DNA of 64,000 nt from Hanleya hanleyi (Eukaryota; Mollusca; Polyplacophora; Lepidopleurida; Hanleyidae): positions 40,467 to 104,466 of the forward strand of contig JAVTVY010025396.1 in NCBI GenBank assembly GCA_036873755.1. The letters run 5' to 3'. Below are positions 11,624 through 22,013 of this stretch, piece after piece. The translations under genes were made by a program, and so were the position numbers. Numbering within the stretch: the first letter of the stretch is position 1; each line of letters starts with the position of its first letter. Below the pieces are notes generated by a model. That model did not search any database and was not told the origin of the DNA. It saw only the letters and a program-made list of their open reading frames with translations.

Positions 11624-11885
11624 TAACGAATTTATCCTGCTGAAAACCCTATCTGATCACGCTAATGAACAGGAAAATTCTGCGAGAAAGGACTTCCTGT
11701 GAACAACTTTGGCCCTATGTTGTTGCTGATCACGAAAAAAAAACACCGTATGTGAAGTTACACATTTGCGATATTCATTGGCGTTGATCATCGCTGATTA
11801 CGATGAAATACGTGCTGTTCACAAAACGAATGCTATCTAATTTAGAACTACAGCTGCTGAAGCTAACCTTTATTACAAATACTTG

Positions 11886-12480
11886 TTGTCAAAATGAAGC
11901 AGGAGAAGTAATCGACGCGAGGAAGCCGACGCGAGTGCATTGAGAAGGAGCTACTGTAAAGGGAGATAACCTAGTTACTCACCTCGAATTACAATCGACG
12001 GCGTTGGATGGGAAAATATCGGGCGATCATGAGACCGTGATCGCTCGTTTTCATTGGACAATTTTGTCTGAAGCGGAATAATCGATCATCCAATTTCAAT
12101 TCCTTGTTGTTCCCAGGAATAAGGTGTACCCAAGATGAAATGTGCATGCCGAAGAATAGTAAAGTAATTTGCTCCCAGGAGGCCACAATATCGTGGGTCC
12201 GTTGGATATTCCTTTCGGGTTAAATTAAAGGAGTTGCCCTGTTGACCTGCTGGTGTGGAATACAGCGTGTCCGAGGATAAACCAGGTGGACTGATAGTGC
12301 TCAGCTGCTCGAGTACAATAGGTCAGGTCGAGGAGTGTTGACAGGTGAGAGGTATACACTGATTATCGTATACTAGGTGCAGTAACATTAGAGTCCATAG
12401 AATATGGGATATACCATGTGCAATTAAAAACACGGAGACGAAGGGATAATGTTTAGTTAGGGTCCGTGTAACTCTTTTCG
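11886..12480. other. Non-coding stretch
   Basis: No gene or repeat is recognised. Confidence 0.4.
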
Positions 12481-12657
12481 TTTTGCTGATTTCTCGAAAT
12501 CAAAAATTGCAATTTTCAATTTTCGCTTTTTTTTTGTAAATTCAAAATAAAAAATTGAAATTTGACTATCAATTTCCAATTTTCGTTTTTCGTTTTTGCA
12601 TTCTCAAAATCAAAAATTGAAATTTGACCATCAATTTTCAATTTTTGTTTTTTTACC
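12481..12657. repeat. AT-rich repeat of AAAAATTGAAATTTGA/CAATTTTCAATTTT blocks
   Basis: Two to three imperfect units built from TCAAAAATTGAAATTTGACC and TCAATTTTCAATTTTCG alternate direct and inverted copies, so the stretch can fold on itself. It has no coding meaning. Confidence 0.6.
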
Positions 12658-12730
12658 CCTCAGCATATTAGGCTGCGGGGTCTTGTCGTCGGCATGTACG
12701 CCCGGTCGTCAGCCCACACAGCATATTCCA

Positions 12731-13010
12731 TCGGTCCACCAGTGGCCCACCATCGGCTGTACTGGTGGCCCATTGTTGGCCACCATCGAAGAACCACTAA
12801 AGTTTTGCTCATCGGCCCAGCGGTGGCCCGATGACTTCGGTCCACCACTGGCAGCCACTTCTGTCCCGACGGTCGGTTTCCACTGGTGGCCCATTGTTGG
12901 CCACCGTCGAAGGACCATTAAAGCTTTGCTCATCGGCCCACCGGTGGCACGATTACTTCGGTCCAGCAGTGGCTGCCACTGTTGACCCAATTGTTGGCTT
13001 GGCAATGGCT
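12731..13010 (+). repeat. 121-bp GC-rich tandem repeat, about 2.3 units
   Basis: ACTGGTGGCCCATTGTTGGC at 12761 recurs at 12882, and ATCGGCCCASCGGTGGC recurs at the same distance. Inside each unit the motif GGTGGCCC is itself repeated. Open frames on both strands here follow from the repeat and are not called genes. Confidence 0.8.
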
Positions 13011-13334
13011 GCTATTGCTCACACGGTTGTTGATCAATCTTGCGATGTTGTAAATACTATAATAATTCAATGATAGGAAGTGAATTCCCCAGTGATTGAA
13101 TTATTAGAGTAATTCCAGCATCACAAGGATGTTTCTGACTGATCAACAGCCGGGTGAGCAGTGGTACCCATTCCCCGAATTTCTCGAAATCCTCAAATAT
13201 TTCAATCACATCCAATTTTTAAACAAAATAAATCATTAAAGTAAATTTAATCACCGTCTAAAATCATTAAAATGATTAAGAAATAATGGATTATTTGTTG
13301 ATTTTGGACCATTTTTCGAAGTGTACTAAATAAA
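13011..13334. other. Non-coding left flank of the gypsy-type element
   Basis: AT-rich sequence without recognised features. Confidence 0.35.
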
Positions 13335-13514
13335 TGTTTTGAGGCGGCTATAAATATGTCTCTCATTAGTGCCAGTTACCATGATTACTGCCATTTACTG
13401 CCGTTGACACATTGTTAGCATGTCGTACTTCAGCCATGTTTACATCCAAAACAGCTGATCGCGAGTACTGCCTACTCCTGCAGATTGCATACGAAGTGCG
13501 CTCAATTTGGTATT
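13335..13514 (+). repeat. Upstream terminal repeat, part 1 (promoter region)
   Basis: From GAGGCGGCTATAAATATG (13341) to GGTATT (13514) it matches 23061-23234 at about 93% by eye. TATAAATA at 13349-13356 is a credible TATA box. The last six bases are the target site duplicated by the Polinton. Confidence 0.85.
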
Positions 13515-13922
13515 AGTAGAATATAAATAGACAGTTCTGGCCAGGGAAGCCGATGACGTCATAAGTAGATCGAGGTGACGTCATAAATAGGTCGAAGTCG
13601 TGCGGTGTTCGTCTATTGATCGTGTCCTGAACATAGCCCAAAGGGTTGTAGGTCAACGTCTGTTCACCGGACCGTGACAATAACCTGAGGTGTTTGCGGT
13701 GTTTTATGTCTGCTCAGCGGACCGTGTCTATATATTTTTGGTTATGGTCTATTTATGGTGCCATACTAATAGCCTGAAGGTGCGGTGTTCATCGTCTATA
13801 TATAGACCTATAACCCGGAGGTGCGGTGTTCACCGAACCATGACTATAGCGTGAGGAGTGTTTAGGGTGTTCCATATCTGTTCAGCGAGCCGTGTCTATA
13901 GTTAGCGATCGTACACGTTTGA

Positions 13923-14149
13923 TCCAACACGCATCGTATGGTGTTACAGTCAATGGCAGCCAGCCTATGAATCTACAAGTTTGAAAAATTTAAACTTCCT
14001 CTCCGGCATAACCCATGACATAGGCGAAGAGTATTACTTCGACCCCGACCAAACCAACGTTATTGTTCTGGACGATTTGATGGGTGAGGTAAAGCGCGAA
14101 GAAAAAGTTGCCGACCTATTCACCAAAGGGTCGCATCACAGAAATTTGT
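13923..14149 (+). pseudogene. Duplicated piece of the Polinton packaging ATPase (Walker B region)
   Basis: These 227 bp repeat 14321-14547 with only a few changes. They cover the Walker B part without the preceding Walker A. At the site where the other copy has a TAA stop this copy has a GAA codon, so this copy keeps the older state there. Confidence 0.88.
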
Positions 14150-14942
14150 GACTAATGAAAGCCTGTGGCTAGGACGAAACTTATACCGTTGTATAAACTG
14201 TGAGTCCGCCATACCTCGAGCATCACAACATCCATTTACTGTGATCGTCAGCGGCCCGACTGGTTGTGGGAAGACATCAAGGGTAATGAAATTTTTGGAG
14301 TCTGCTAATATCCACCCCTCTCCAACACGCATCGTATGGTGTTACAGTCAATGGCAGCCAGCCTATTAATCTACAAGTTTGAAAAATTTAAACTTCCTCC
14401 CCGGCATAACCCATGACATAGGCGAAGAGTATTACTTCGACCCCGACCAAACCAACGTTATTGTTCTGGACGATTTGATGAGTGAGGTAAAGCGCGAAGA
14501 AAAAGTTGCCGACCTATTCACCAAAGGGTCGCATCACAGAAATTTGTCCACAATTTATCTGACTCAGAATCTCTTCCCTCAAGGCAAGGCAGAGGGATTA
14601 CATACGAAGATGGATCCACCGTGGTTCAAACGGAATGAAAATGATGACGAGTCTCAGCAGAGGCAGATGATCCATAGGAGCGGGAATGAAATGGAACGAC
14701 GAAAGAGAAAATACCCTTCGGATGACGAACTCATCCATCCTGGGGGAATAGATCTAGCTACCCACTTGCGGAAACGGGTCAAATTTAACGTGTGGAAAAA
14801 CATGTTCGGTAAACCTATCGCGATAGATTGTAGGGTTGACATTGACGAGAGAAAACAGCGATATACAAGCCAAGGTTACGACGAGGATGAGTCTGGTGCA
14901 AATGCTATGGAGGATTATACTCCAACGATGATGAAGACCTAA
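14148..14942 (+). pseudogene. Polinton packaging ATPase (FtsK/HerA-like) remnant
   Basis: The sequence has a Walker A motif GPTGCGKTS near 14252-14278, then RIVWCYSQWQP, then a TAA stop at 14367-14369. It continues in the same frame from 14370 with FLPGITHD, a Walker B motif NVIVLDDLM near 14453-14479, and TKGSHHRNLSTIYLTQNLFP, a strongly conserved stretch in ATPases of Polintons and adintovirus-like elements. A charged C-terminal region with a KRRKRKYPSDDE-type patch follows, ending at 14940. These enzymes pump DNA into capsids. The N-terminus before 14148 is replaced by the duplicated piece, and the stop splits the domain between the two Walker motifs. Identity rests on motif recognition. 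Confidence 0.88.
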
Positions 14943-15142
14943 CGTCAAAAATACTACATCTCATCGTGAACATACAAAAGCTACAAACCGGTTATATTCA
15001 TAACGAGATCTTGAAAACAACGAGGCGTCTGCAAACGATATACGACATAGACTACGAGGAAACACCCAGACAGACGATTAAGATGCGGAAATGCTTATTC
15101 GATACGTTGATTGATGACGGTGATAGGGAGGGCTCCGAATAA
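14890..15142 (+). CDS. Small open frame behind the ATPase
   Basis: A frame overlapping the end of the ATPase in another register stays open for about 80 codons to TAA at 15140-15142. It contains LTSKILHLIVNIQKLQTGYIHNE and an acidic end. No ATG lies near its upstream edge, so it may be the ATPase tail after a frameshift or a separate small Polinton gene. It looks helical and is not recognised. Confidence 0.35.
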
Positions 15143-15329
15143 AGACCCCAGTGAAAATATTCGTACATAAACATTGAATGGAAGACAAGATGTCGAAATG
15201 ATACCCACAACAATGGAGATGTATTTCATATAAGCAGTTTTCTCTCATTATTTGTGCAGTGCTATGAGTTGATGAATAAAGCGATTATTTAGTAATCTTC
15301 GTATTGTTTTGTCTCTATTTTATACTAGT

Positions 15330-15450
15330 CATATAATTCCTCCTCCTCCTCACTCTTCCTCCTCCTCCTCCTCCTTTTCCTCCCCCTTCTCCTTCTCCTC
15401 TTCCTCATTCCTCCGCCTCCTCCTCCTCCTCCTCCTCTTCCTCCTCCTCA
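15330..15450 (+). repeat. TCC/TCT-rich microsatellite
   Basis: A pyrimidine tract made mainly of CTCCTC repeats lies inside the Polinton remnant. The Ser/Leu-rich ORF over it is an artefact of the repeat. Confidence 0.9.
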
Positions 15451-15650
15451 CATACGCTAAGTTAACTCTATCAGGTAGCCGTATGGATAAAGGCCCTCAA
15501 CTCCCCAAACGTTCTTCATTGCACCTCCGAAATTCCCCGTTCTCTACTACTTCCGTGTGGTCTATAAATGGAACGAGGGTTTGCCCAGAAAAGAAAAACT
15601 GGTATGCTAGGGCGTTAGGATAAGGCGTTCAGGTAAGGTATAACAGAACG

Positions 15651-16439
15651 ATATGTAGGGGGAGATCACTCTTGATGGGCCGTACCGTGAGCGGAAGTGA
15701 CCTTTGACACGATTATGACGTCAACTTGACCTACTGACCTAGTTGCAAAGGTCGTCTCGTCCTACTTATGACCACACACAAATTTTACCTTCTCTGGGTG
15801 CAAGAAAGAGTATACTATGGCTCCAGGTGTGTGAATTTGCTGCCTGAAACATACACATTTTACATTCTCCGGGTGCAAGAAAGAGCATACTATCGCTCCA
15901 AGTGTGTGTGTGTGTGGATCCAGTACACTACCACCACCACCACCACCACCACCACGCATGTGCACCCGAATAGCGGGGAAAGTTACGGAGATACGATACA
16001 TTCATATAGGAGCTTTACGGTAGACCTCGACACGAGGAATACAACGCCACAAACATCGTGCGCGTATGTCGCTTATTTCTCGAGAAATCGCCGAATCACG
16101 TGACACCGATTATCGACTAATTGCGGCGAAAGTTATCGTCGGGCGATAAAATTATGTCGGATTTTTATTGTACATCTATACGAGAGAAATACGACGCCGC
16201 AAGCCGCGAGTCTCTATCTGTCTTAGTTCCCGAGATATCGCCATCGGTAATTTATAGAAAATATCAAAAAGTCAACAAAAAAAAAAAAAAATGGAAATTT
16301 TTTTTTACTCCGAAACAAAATTTGGACGCCCTAGGGGCATACTTACGGGATTGACGCATTTCATGCCTCATTCAACACTATCAACATAGGAATCAATACG
16401 ACTTCGGGCCCGAATTAGCCGCAGGCTTTCATTAGTCAC
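15651..16439. other. Polinton interior without recognised genes
   Basis: It holds a degenerate duplication of about 80 bp around 15780-15915 (TTCTCTGGGTGCAAGAAAGAG twice), a TG run at 15903-15916, a CAC run at 15931-15955, and an A run near 16276-16291. Short ORFs there have no family features. Confidence 0.5.
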
Positions 16440-16835
16440 GCTCCATCGCTAACTATAGACACGGCCCGCTGAACAGATATGGACACTTCTCATGCGGTGG
16501 TCACCGCACCTCCGGGTTATAGGTATATATATAGACGATGAACACCGCACCTTCAGGCTATAAGTATGGCTCCATAAATAGACCATAACCTCGAACACAG
16601 CAAAAATACATAGACACGTTCCGCTGAGCAGACATAAAACACCGCAAACACCTCAGGCTATTGTCACGGTCCGGTGAACAGACGTTGACATGCAACCCCT
16701 TGGGCTATGTTCAAGACACCATCAATAGACGAACACCGCACGACTTCGACCTATTTATGACGTCACCTCGATCTACTTATGACGTCATCGGCTTCCCGGC
16801 TTCCCTGGCCCAGAACTGCCTATTTATATTCTACT

Positions 16836-17047
16836 GGTATTCAGTGGTTAATTTTTATTATAAGCTCATGTATTTAATTTATATGAGTGATCAGATAGTT
16901 GGAGGTTCCACTAAATGAAGAAAAAGTATATTTGTGAAATGCGAACACTTGCGTTTGTGTTCTATAAGGCTGTCACGTGATGAACGCTGTCGCCATCTTT
17001 CGATCGAAGGAAACAGGTTGTCAAAATACTTCAGGCGAACCTTTTGG
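16836..17047 (+). repeat. Upstream terminal repeat, part 2 (exon 1 end)
   Basis: From GGTATTCAGTGGTTA to CGAACCTTTTGG it matches 23229-23438. The repeat then breaks in the genomic copy at a GT while the downstream copy continues without a gap. Confidence 0.9.
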
Positions 17048-17357
17048 GTAATTATGCATTTTATTTTACTTACCACACTCTGTAAATTATGTGACATTAC
17101 TGCGTAATAACCATAGATTTGGCGTACGTTGTTGGTAAGCCTATATTTGAGTGATAACTCGTAATTATGAGCCGCCAAAGACAAGTTTGTTCGGACATGT
17201 AACTTTGACTCGCTGTGCTGTGTAAATAGCTCTGATGCAATCGTTTGTTAGAAACTCTTGAAGATATGAATTAAGGAGAACGCATCCTGATAACAGCTAA
17301 TAGTTCCGGGAGTTATTGCTGGTTAAAAACTCATAGCTGATATTACTTTTGACGCAG
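17048..17357 (+). other. Intron 1 within the upstream terminal repeat
   Basis: 310 bp starting GTAATT and ending GACGCAG. The downstream repeat at 23436-23442 joins the two flanks directly (CTTTTAGATGAG, one substitution from the predicted junction CTTTTGG/ATGAG). The deletion boundary coincides with GT...AG, which points to splicing. Confidence 0.88.
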
Positions 17358-17471
17358 ATGAGTTTGCCATTTCGTTACGCTGTGTGAAGCCAGCTTGTTG
17401 GCATGGTGACGGCGATGCTTCGTTGTGTGTTTCGTGGGTTGTGAGCAAAGTCACAGCTCCCCAATTTCGTG
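17358..17471 (+). repeat. Upstream terminal repeat, part 3 (exon 2)
   Basis: ATGAGTTTGCCATTTCG to CCCCAATTTCGTG matches 23441-23554 nearly base for base. Confidence 0.9.
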
Positions 17472-17803
17472 GTGAGTGTTTGCGAATTGTATAAATTAAT
17501 GGTTGTGATTCTTGGGATAAAATGTAATGGTTTATTGAATGATTCGTGACAGTTATGTATTTGCGACTGTAAGCTAAAATTACTAGCGGAGCTCTGCGGG
17601 TATATCCTCTAATTTGATCAGAAATTGAATTAAATCTTATTGTTATAAGTTTTAAGGATTCTATGTCATAAAGAATTTGTAAGAGTAATTCCCCATGACA
17701 CAACAAAGGTGTTTGTGGGAATATTGGTTAGTTTTGTCAATTATTACCATTTTTCTGAATATTATGACAGGGTAAAGAGTTAGAATTCATTGTTATTATG
17801 CAG
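17472..17803 (+). other. Intron 2 within the upstream terminal repeat
   Basis: 332 bp starting with the consensus donor GTGAGT and ending TATTATGCAG. The downstream repeat joins CGTG to GCATC exactly across it. Confidence 0.92.
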
Positions 17804-17909
17804 GCATCTGTATGGAAGACTGGCCACATTGTTAGAGTATGGTGGACCAGTAGTGGCTTCCTGGTGAAACTCCATTCTCGTGTTCATCTTGTACCCTGGT
17901 CAGACAGGG
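17804..17909 (+). repeat. Upstream terminal repeat, part 4 (exon 3)
   Basis: GCATCTGTATGGAAGACTGG to CAGACAGGG matches 23555-23660. It ends at GTAAGT (17910), a third donor. The downstream copy continues instead with GATCAGTTGCC, which has no match in the upstream locus and behaves like a fourth exon. Confidence 0.88.
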
Positions 17910-18640
17910 GTAAGTTTACCATGTGATAATTGAGTCTGGTTACTGTGCAATGTTGTTATTAACAGTTAGCTAGTCATCGTGGAATTACATCACTGTGATG
18001 ATAAAGCGATTCCATCCACCCTAGTGCTATTTCGTAAATCAAATCCGTCTACTGCCATAATTTGTGTATTATATGAATTGGTAGAATGAATCAAGCCAAG
18101 AGTTAAGTAACGATTCTTGAATTATCGCACTGCGTTTATTCCTCTGCATAAAATGTACATTTAATATTTCCACAAATGTTCAATTTCACCGTTGGTCAAT
18201 TATTGATCGTTAACAATTTATTGATTCCTAGTTGATACGAACATTTGTTCATCAATTTCATTTGTGTTCACATAAAATGTATGGTGCTCTGTACCTGCCA
18301 CTGTGCACAACTTGTGAACTGTCATTTCCTCATATATGACTTGATGGTGCTGTTTAGAAGCCTTTTATGCAATATATAATCTCTAATATCAAAGCCATGT
18401 TATATCAGGATAGAGATCATTATGTGGACATACTTAATTTGTAATAAGCCTGGTGTTTGATAAATATTCCCAGCTGCATACAGGATGTTTCTCAGATAGA
18501 CCAGTGGTATTGCATCTAATTTCTTGTTTCATACAGAGTGTGTCACATAGCTATTGAATGCGAGACTTGCACAATACACGGTTCAGGCCTGGGCCGCTAG
18601 GATCGCCTTTGTCTTTATTTCCGTTTTATCCCACTTCTGC
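17910..18640 (+). other. Leader or intron 3 between the upstream repeat and gag
   Basis: Non-coding. It begins with GTAAGT and lies before a possible acceptor near 18645-18655 (CTTCTGCTAGGCACAG). If that splice is used, the promoter exons would join to the gag frame. No primer-binding site could be identified. Confidence 0.45.
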
Positions 18641-18679
18641 TAGGCACAGCTGAGTAGGCTGGCCGATCAATGGCCGAGT

Positions 18680-19177
18680 AGGCTGGCCGAACTTTATGAC
18701 AGGATCGTGCTTTTAGATCCATCTTTTAAGGACTGTCGTAACAGCACGCTCAAGGGACGATTAGCTGAAGATGTGCGCGATGAGGGGTTGTGTCGTGAAA
18801 TTCGTCGCCTGAACATAGAATCGGCTGAATTGGACTACTTTGAGATGCGCGATAGAGCACAACAGTGGCTAGGTGCGACTGGGAAGAAGCAGCTAGTCAA
18901 AGCAAAGGAAATAACATTCCAGGAGATCACCAGCAGTGATGATGATCTGTTAACTGAGGTGAGGAAGCAGGGACAACAACTTACCTCACAACAGCACGAA
19001 TTGAGAAACTTCTACAAGAACTTCAAACAAACAAACGAGGTGCAGCCAGACAAAACCAGCCATACCGAGCTCGGAGCAACATTCCGCGACGATGTTGGAA
19101 TGTGGTACGGAGGATCACATGAGGAGAGACTGCCTTACATACAATTGGATGTCACAACTGGCGAAGCGTTAAACTAG
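18680..19177 (+). pseudogene. Gag remnant of the gypsy element
   Basis: The frame holds a Gag-like helical region (LLDPSFKDCRNSTLKGRLAE, then EIRRLNIESAELDYFEMRDR). A lysine- and glutamine-rich stretch follows and a TAG stop closes it at 19175. The zinc-knuckle cysteines expected near the end of Gag are absent. The N-terminal capsid part is not found upstream, so this is a truncated remnant. Confidence 0.7.
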
Positions 19178-19188
19178 AGACACCCGTC

Positions 19189-21306
19189 ATGAAAAGCCAC
19201 ATTTCGGGTGAAATGCGGACTGAAGGCTCGATATTGTCGCAAGCTGTAGGAAAATGTCCTGAAGGGTTGGTGAAGCTTGGTCGTAGCGAGGTGCGGTGTT
19301 TGTTAGTCACCGAAGCACAGATTTCGACAGTCACCGAATCGTTTTTCAAGGAAAATCTAATTCAAGAGGGAGACCTCTTGGACGTATCAGCTTTTATCCA
19401 TATCTCTGGAGCACAGGGACTGGATGTTCCCTATTTGGGTTATATTGAGCTTGATGTGACCTCACTCGGTACAACGTTTCAACGGATGGGATTTTTGGTG
19501 GTACTTGACCCTTTAGATACGCCTATTGCTGCACGTAAGAAGGACTGTCCGGGTGTTATTGGTAGCAATATTTTTAACTGTATATTTGAAACATTGAAAG
19601 AATCTGATGGACCAAATTTTTTGCAAAAAGTGGTGCAAGAGTCTCAGTCTACATGGGCAAATGTGCTTGCCCTCCACAGTGAAATGTCAGTGACTGACGC
19701 TGATGAGTGTAAAGATACTTTGTACAGGGTTCGGGTTGCAGGGAGAAAACCTGTTAGGATTCCAAGTCGGACTATTGTAGTAGTGGATGGGACAGCAAGA
19801 GCTGCCAAGCCAGGATGCAAGTACGAGGCCCTACTTGAACATTCAAAATCACATGTTGGCCCACTTCCCAGAGGGTTGGCGCTGGGTCCTGCATATGTTA
19901 CTGTTGGCCATAGTGGCCGTGTACCTGCACAAATAGCCAATTTCGGCGATTCGGATGTTTACCTACAGCCTAGAACTATGATCGGTGTGCTGAGGAACTG
20001 TGATGTAGATCCTAAAATTCAAGTTGATCAAGTCAATGACTGTGAAGTGGTAATCAGTGAAATATCTGCCGAATGTAGAACATCTAAACTCGCACAAGAA
20101 GTGATCTCTAAGGTGAACTTTGGAAGAGTATTGGATGCAGATCAGCAACAGCAAGTAGAAGCTCTTCTTTCCAAACATTCTGAGATATTTAGTGCTTCTG
20201 AAAATGACACTGGGTGCTGCAACGAGGTGACTCATCGTATCCTGTTAGAGGATAATGTTCCTGTTCGAGTAACCCATCGGCGTATTCCCCCACAACAATG
20301 GGGAGATATACGTGACTATTTGAAGGAAGCATTGAACAAAAGAGTCATCAGGGAATCGACGAGTCCTTTTACGTCTCCAGACGTCTTAGTCCGGAAAAAG
20401 GACAACAGTTTACGTCTGTGTGTAGATTACCGCGCTCTGAACCGGAAGACCCGCAAGGATGCATATCCACTCCCTAGGATAGAGGAGGCTCTACAGGTGT
20501 TACGGGGAGCGAAGTACTTCTGTAGCCTTGACCTAGCACATGGTTTCCACCAAGTATCAGTTGCACCAGAGGATGTCGAGAAGACAGCTTTTAGAGTCGG
20601 CACCGGGGGATTATTTGAGTTTTACGTTATCCATTCGGATTATGTAACGCGCCGGCGAGATTCATGCGTCTCATGGACAAGGTACTCGGTGATGAAAACT
20701 TTCAAACTCCTAATTTACCTGGATGACATACTGGTTTTTGGTACGACCTTTGAAGAAACCTTCAGTAGGCTGGATATGGTTTTGACGCGGCTGATGGAAT
20801 ACAACCTCAAAGTGAAACCCAAGAAGTGTCACCTATTTAAGGAGAAATTGCGCTACCTTGGTCATATCATCGAGGAAGAAGTTATCTCAGCGGTTCCGGA
20901 GAAAACAAATGCTTTACGAGATTGGAAGATTCCTACGACAGCGTCGGAACTCCGTGGGTTCTTGGGCCTAGCTGGCTATTACCGTCGTTTCGTTCCGGAA
21001 TATGCCAAAGTAGCTGCACCTCTCCATGCACTGCTCACTGGGTTCAAGACCAAGGCAAGAGGCAAAGCTAAAAGGAAAATCAAAGACCCAAGACCTTTCA
21101 TGGAGCGCTGGACTGATGAATGTGTGCTAGCATTCAACGAGCTGAAAGCCAGGTTGTGCAGTCCATCCGTACTAGGTCACCCAGACTTCAGTGTGCCCTT
21201 CGCTAGCTTGCAGGGCTTGGATGCAGTTCTTTGTCAACGACAAGGGCACCAGACAGTCGTCATGGCCTATGGTAGCAGAGGTCAAGGAACAATGAAAAGG
21301 CGATGA
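19189..21306 (+). pseudogene. Gypsy Pol: protease and reverse transcriptase, broken
   Basis: The protease-like region comes first (about residues 35-130). Where the aspartic-protease triad D-T-G is expected the sequence reads LLVTEAQISTV, so the catalytic Asp and Gly are lost. The RT follows, with LRLCVDYRALNRKTRKDAYP, CSLDLAHGFHQV and the catalytic IYLDDILVFG near 20712-20740. It continues with LRYLGHII and the connection LRGFLGLAGYYRRFVPEYAK. Between about 20625 and 20706 the frame is shifted: the conserved residues of the motif before YLDD are found in another frame, with compensating small deletions at both edges. The frame ends at a TGA in the RNase H region. In an intact element this polyprotein copies the RNA to DNA in the particle. 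Confidence 0.92.
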
Positions 21307-21749
21307 AAAGCTACAGCAGCCGCAAACTGGCTAAATGGGCTGTCACAGAGAAATTCCGGGACATGCTTTTGGTCGCAGAGTTCATTATCTTCACTGACAA
21401 TAATCCTCTCAGCTATTGGAACACAACATCTAAGCTTGGCGCCACAGGGGCAAGGTGGGCAGCGGAGCTAGCTCAGTACCAGTTTACAATTAAGTACCAC
21501 TCTGGGAGAAGCAACAGGAAAGCTGATGCCTTAAGCAGAAAAGTGGAGCACTCTGAAGCATGCCAGTTGGAGGAACTTGTTACCAGCCCTCCCCTGCTGC
21601 AAATGTCGACCCAAGTTCCGACTGAAATTGGAAAGCAGTTCCGCGAGGCTACAGCTGAGGTATGGCTTGAGGAAGTGCAGACGCGTTCGGAGCAGACAGC
21701 CCCTGTGTGTGTTTCAGCTTTCGCTACAATAGTGCCGTCTGAGATCTGA
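21303..21749 (+). pseudogene. Gypsy Pol: RNase H end, frameshifted from RT
   Basis: The frame overlaps the RT ORF end by a few bases. It shows YSSRKLAKWAVTEKFRDML, FIIFTDNNPLSYW (with one RNase H Asp) and YHSGRSNRKADALSR, the standard end of gypsy RNase H. The start of the domain lies in the RT frame, and the break is near 21240-21300. The ORF stops at a TGA at 21747. Confidence 0.88.
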
Positions 21750-22013
21750 TCCAACTATTAACCGACTCCGTTATTACTGGGACGTCAACCTACACCTGCC
21801 GAGCTAAACAAGGAACCGAAGTCAGTGCGGAAACTCTTCCGGTCATGGGGCCGTGTTGTGGTGAAGTCGGGTATCCTTTACCGTAAGTGCAACATCCGTG
21901 GTAAAGTGGTGCACCAGCTGATCTTGCCTTTATTCTTGAGGAAGCAAGTGTTGACAGAAGTTCACGACAAGTCTGAACATCAGGCCGCTGATTGCACATA
22001 AGGAATTCTGCAG
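21750..22013 (+). pseudogene. Integrase N-terminal (H2C2) region, frame-broken
   Basis: In another frame the segment 21785-22003 reads KLFRSWGRVVVKSGILYRKC and then VHDKSEHQAADCT before a stop. This is the histidine half of the integrase zinc finger, with Glu where Gly usually sits. The cysteine half (CRTGSRC) follows in the next ORF. Confidence 0.72.

Larger units (their letters stand above)
10551..11885 (+). repeat. 1335-bp tandem duplication, unit 2
   Basis: Head-to-tail copy of the preceding unit. Differences seen include C for A near 10787, A for C near 10743, T for A near 10902, G for A near 10942, C for T near 11037 and one extra A near 11745. The near identity means a recent event, or a misassembly of two alleles. 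Confidence 0.95.
13515..16835. mobile_element. Defective Polinton/Maverick with ~400 bp TIRs and 6-bp TSD
   Basis: The element begins AGTAGAATATAAATAGACAG and ends with the reverse complement (CTATTTATATTCTACT). The inverted match continues about 390-400 bp per side (13515-13912 and 16440-16835), through TGACGTCA motifs and TGCGGTGTTC repeats. The flanks are GGTATT at 13509-13514 and 16836-16841, and the uninterrupted site is present in the downstream gypsy repeat at 23229-23234. AG...CT ends, long TIRs and a 6-bp duplication are the recognised marks of Polintons. At 3.3 kb it is far below the usual 15-20 kb. Only a packaging-ATPase relic and a small linked frame remain; no polymerase, integrase or capsid gene is seen. 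Confidence 0.93.

Noticed and set aside
12596..13073. ORFs on both strands over the GGTGGCCC repeats
   Set aside because: They follow from a 121-bp tandem repeat; strand-symmetric open frames are expected there.
15309..15623. Ser/Leu-rich ORF
   Set aside because: It is read from a TCC microsatellite inside the Polinton remnant.
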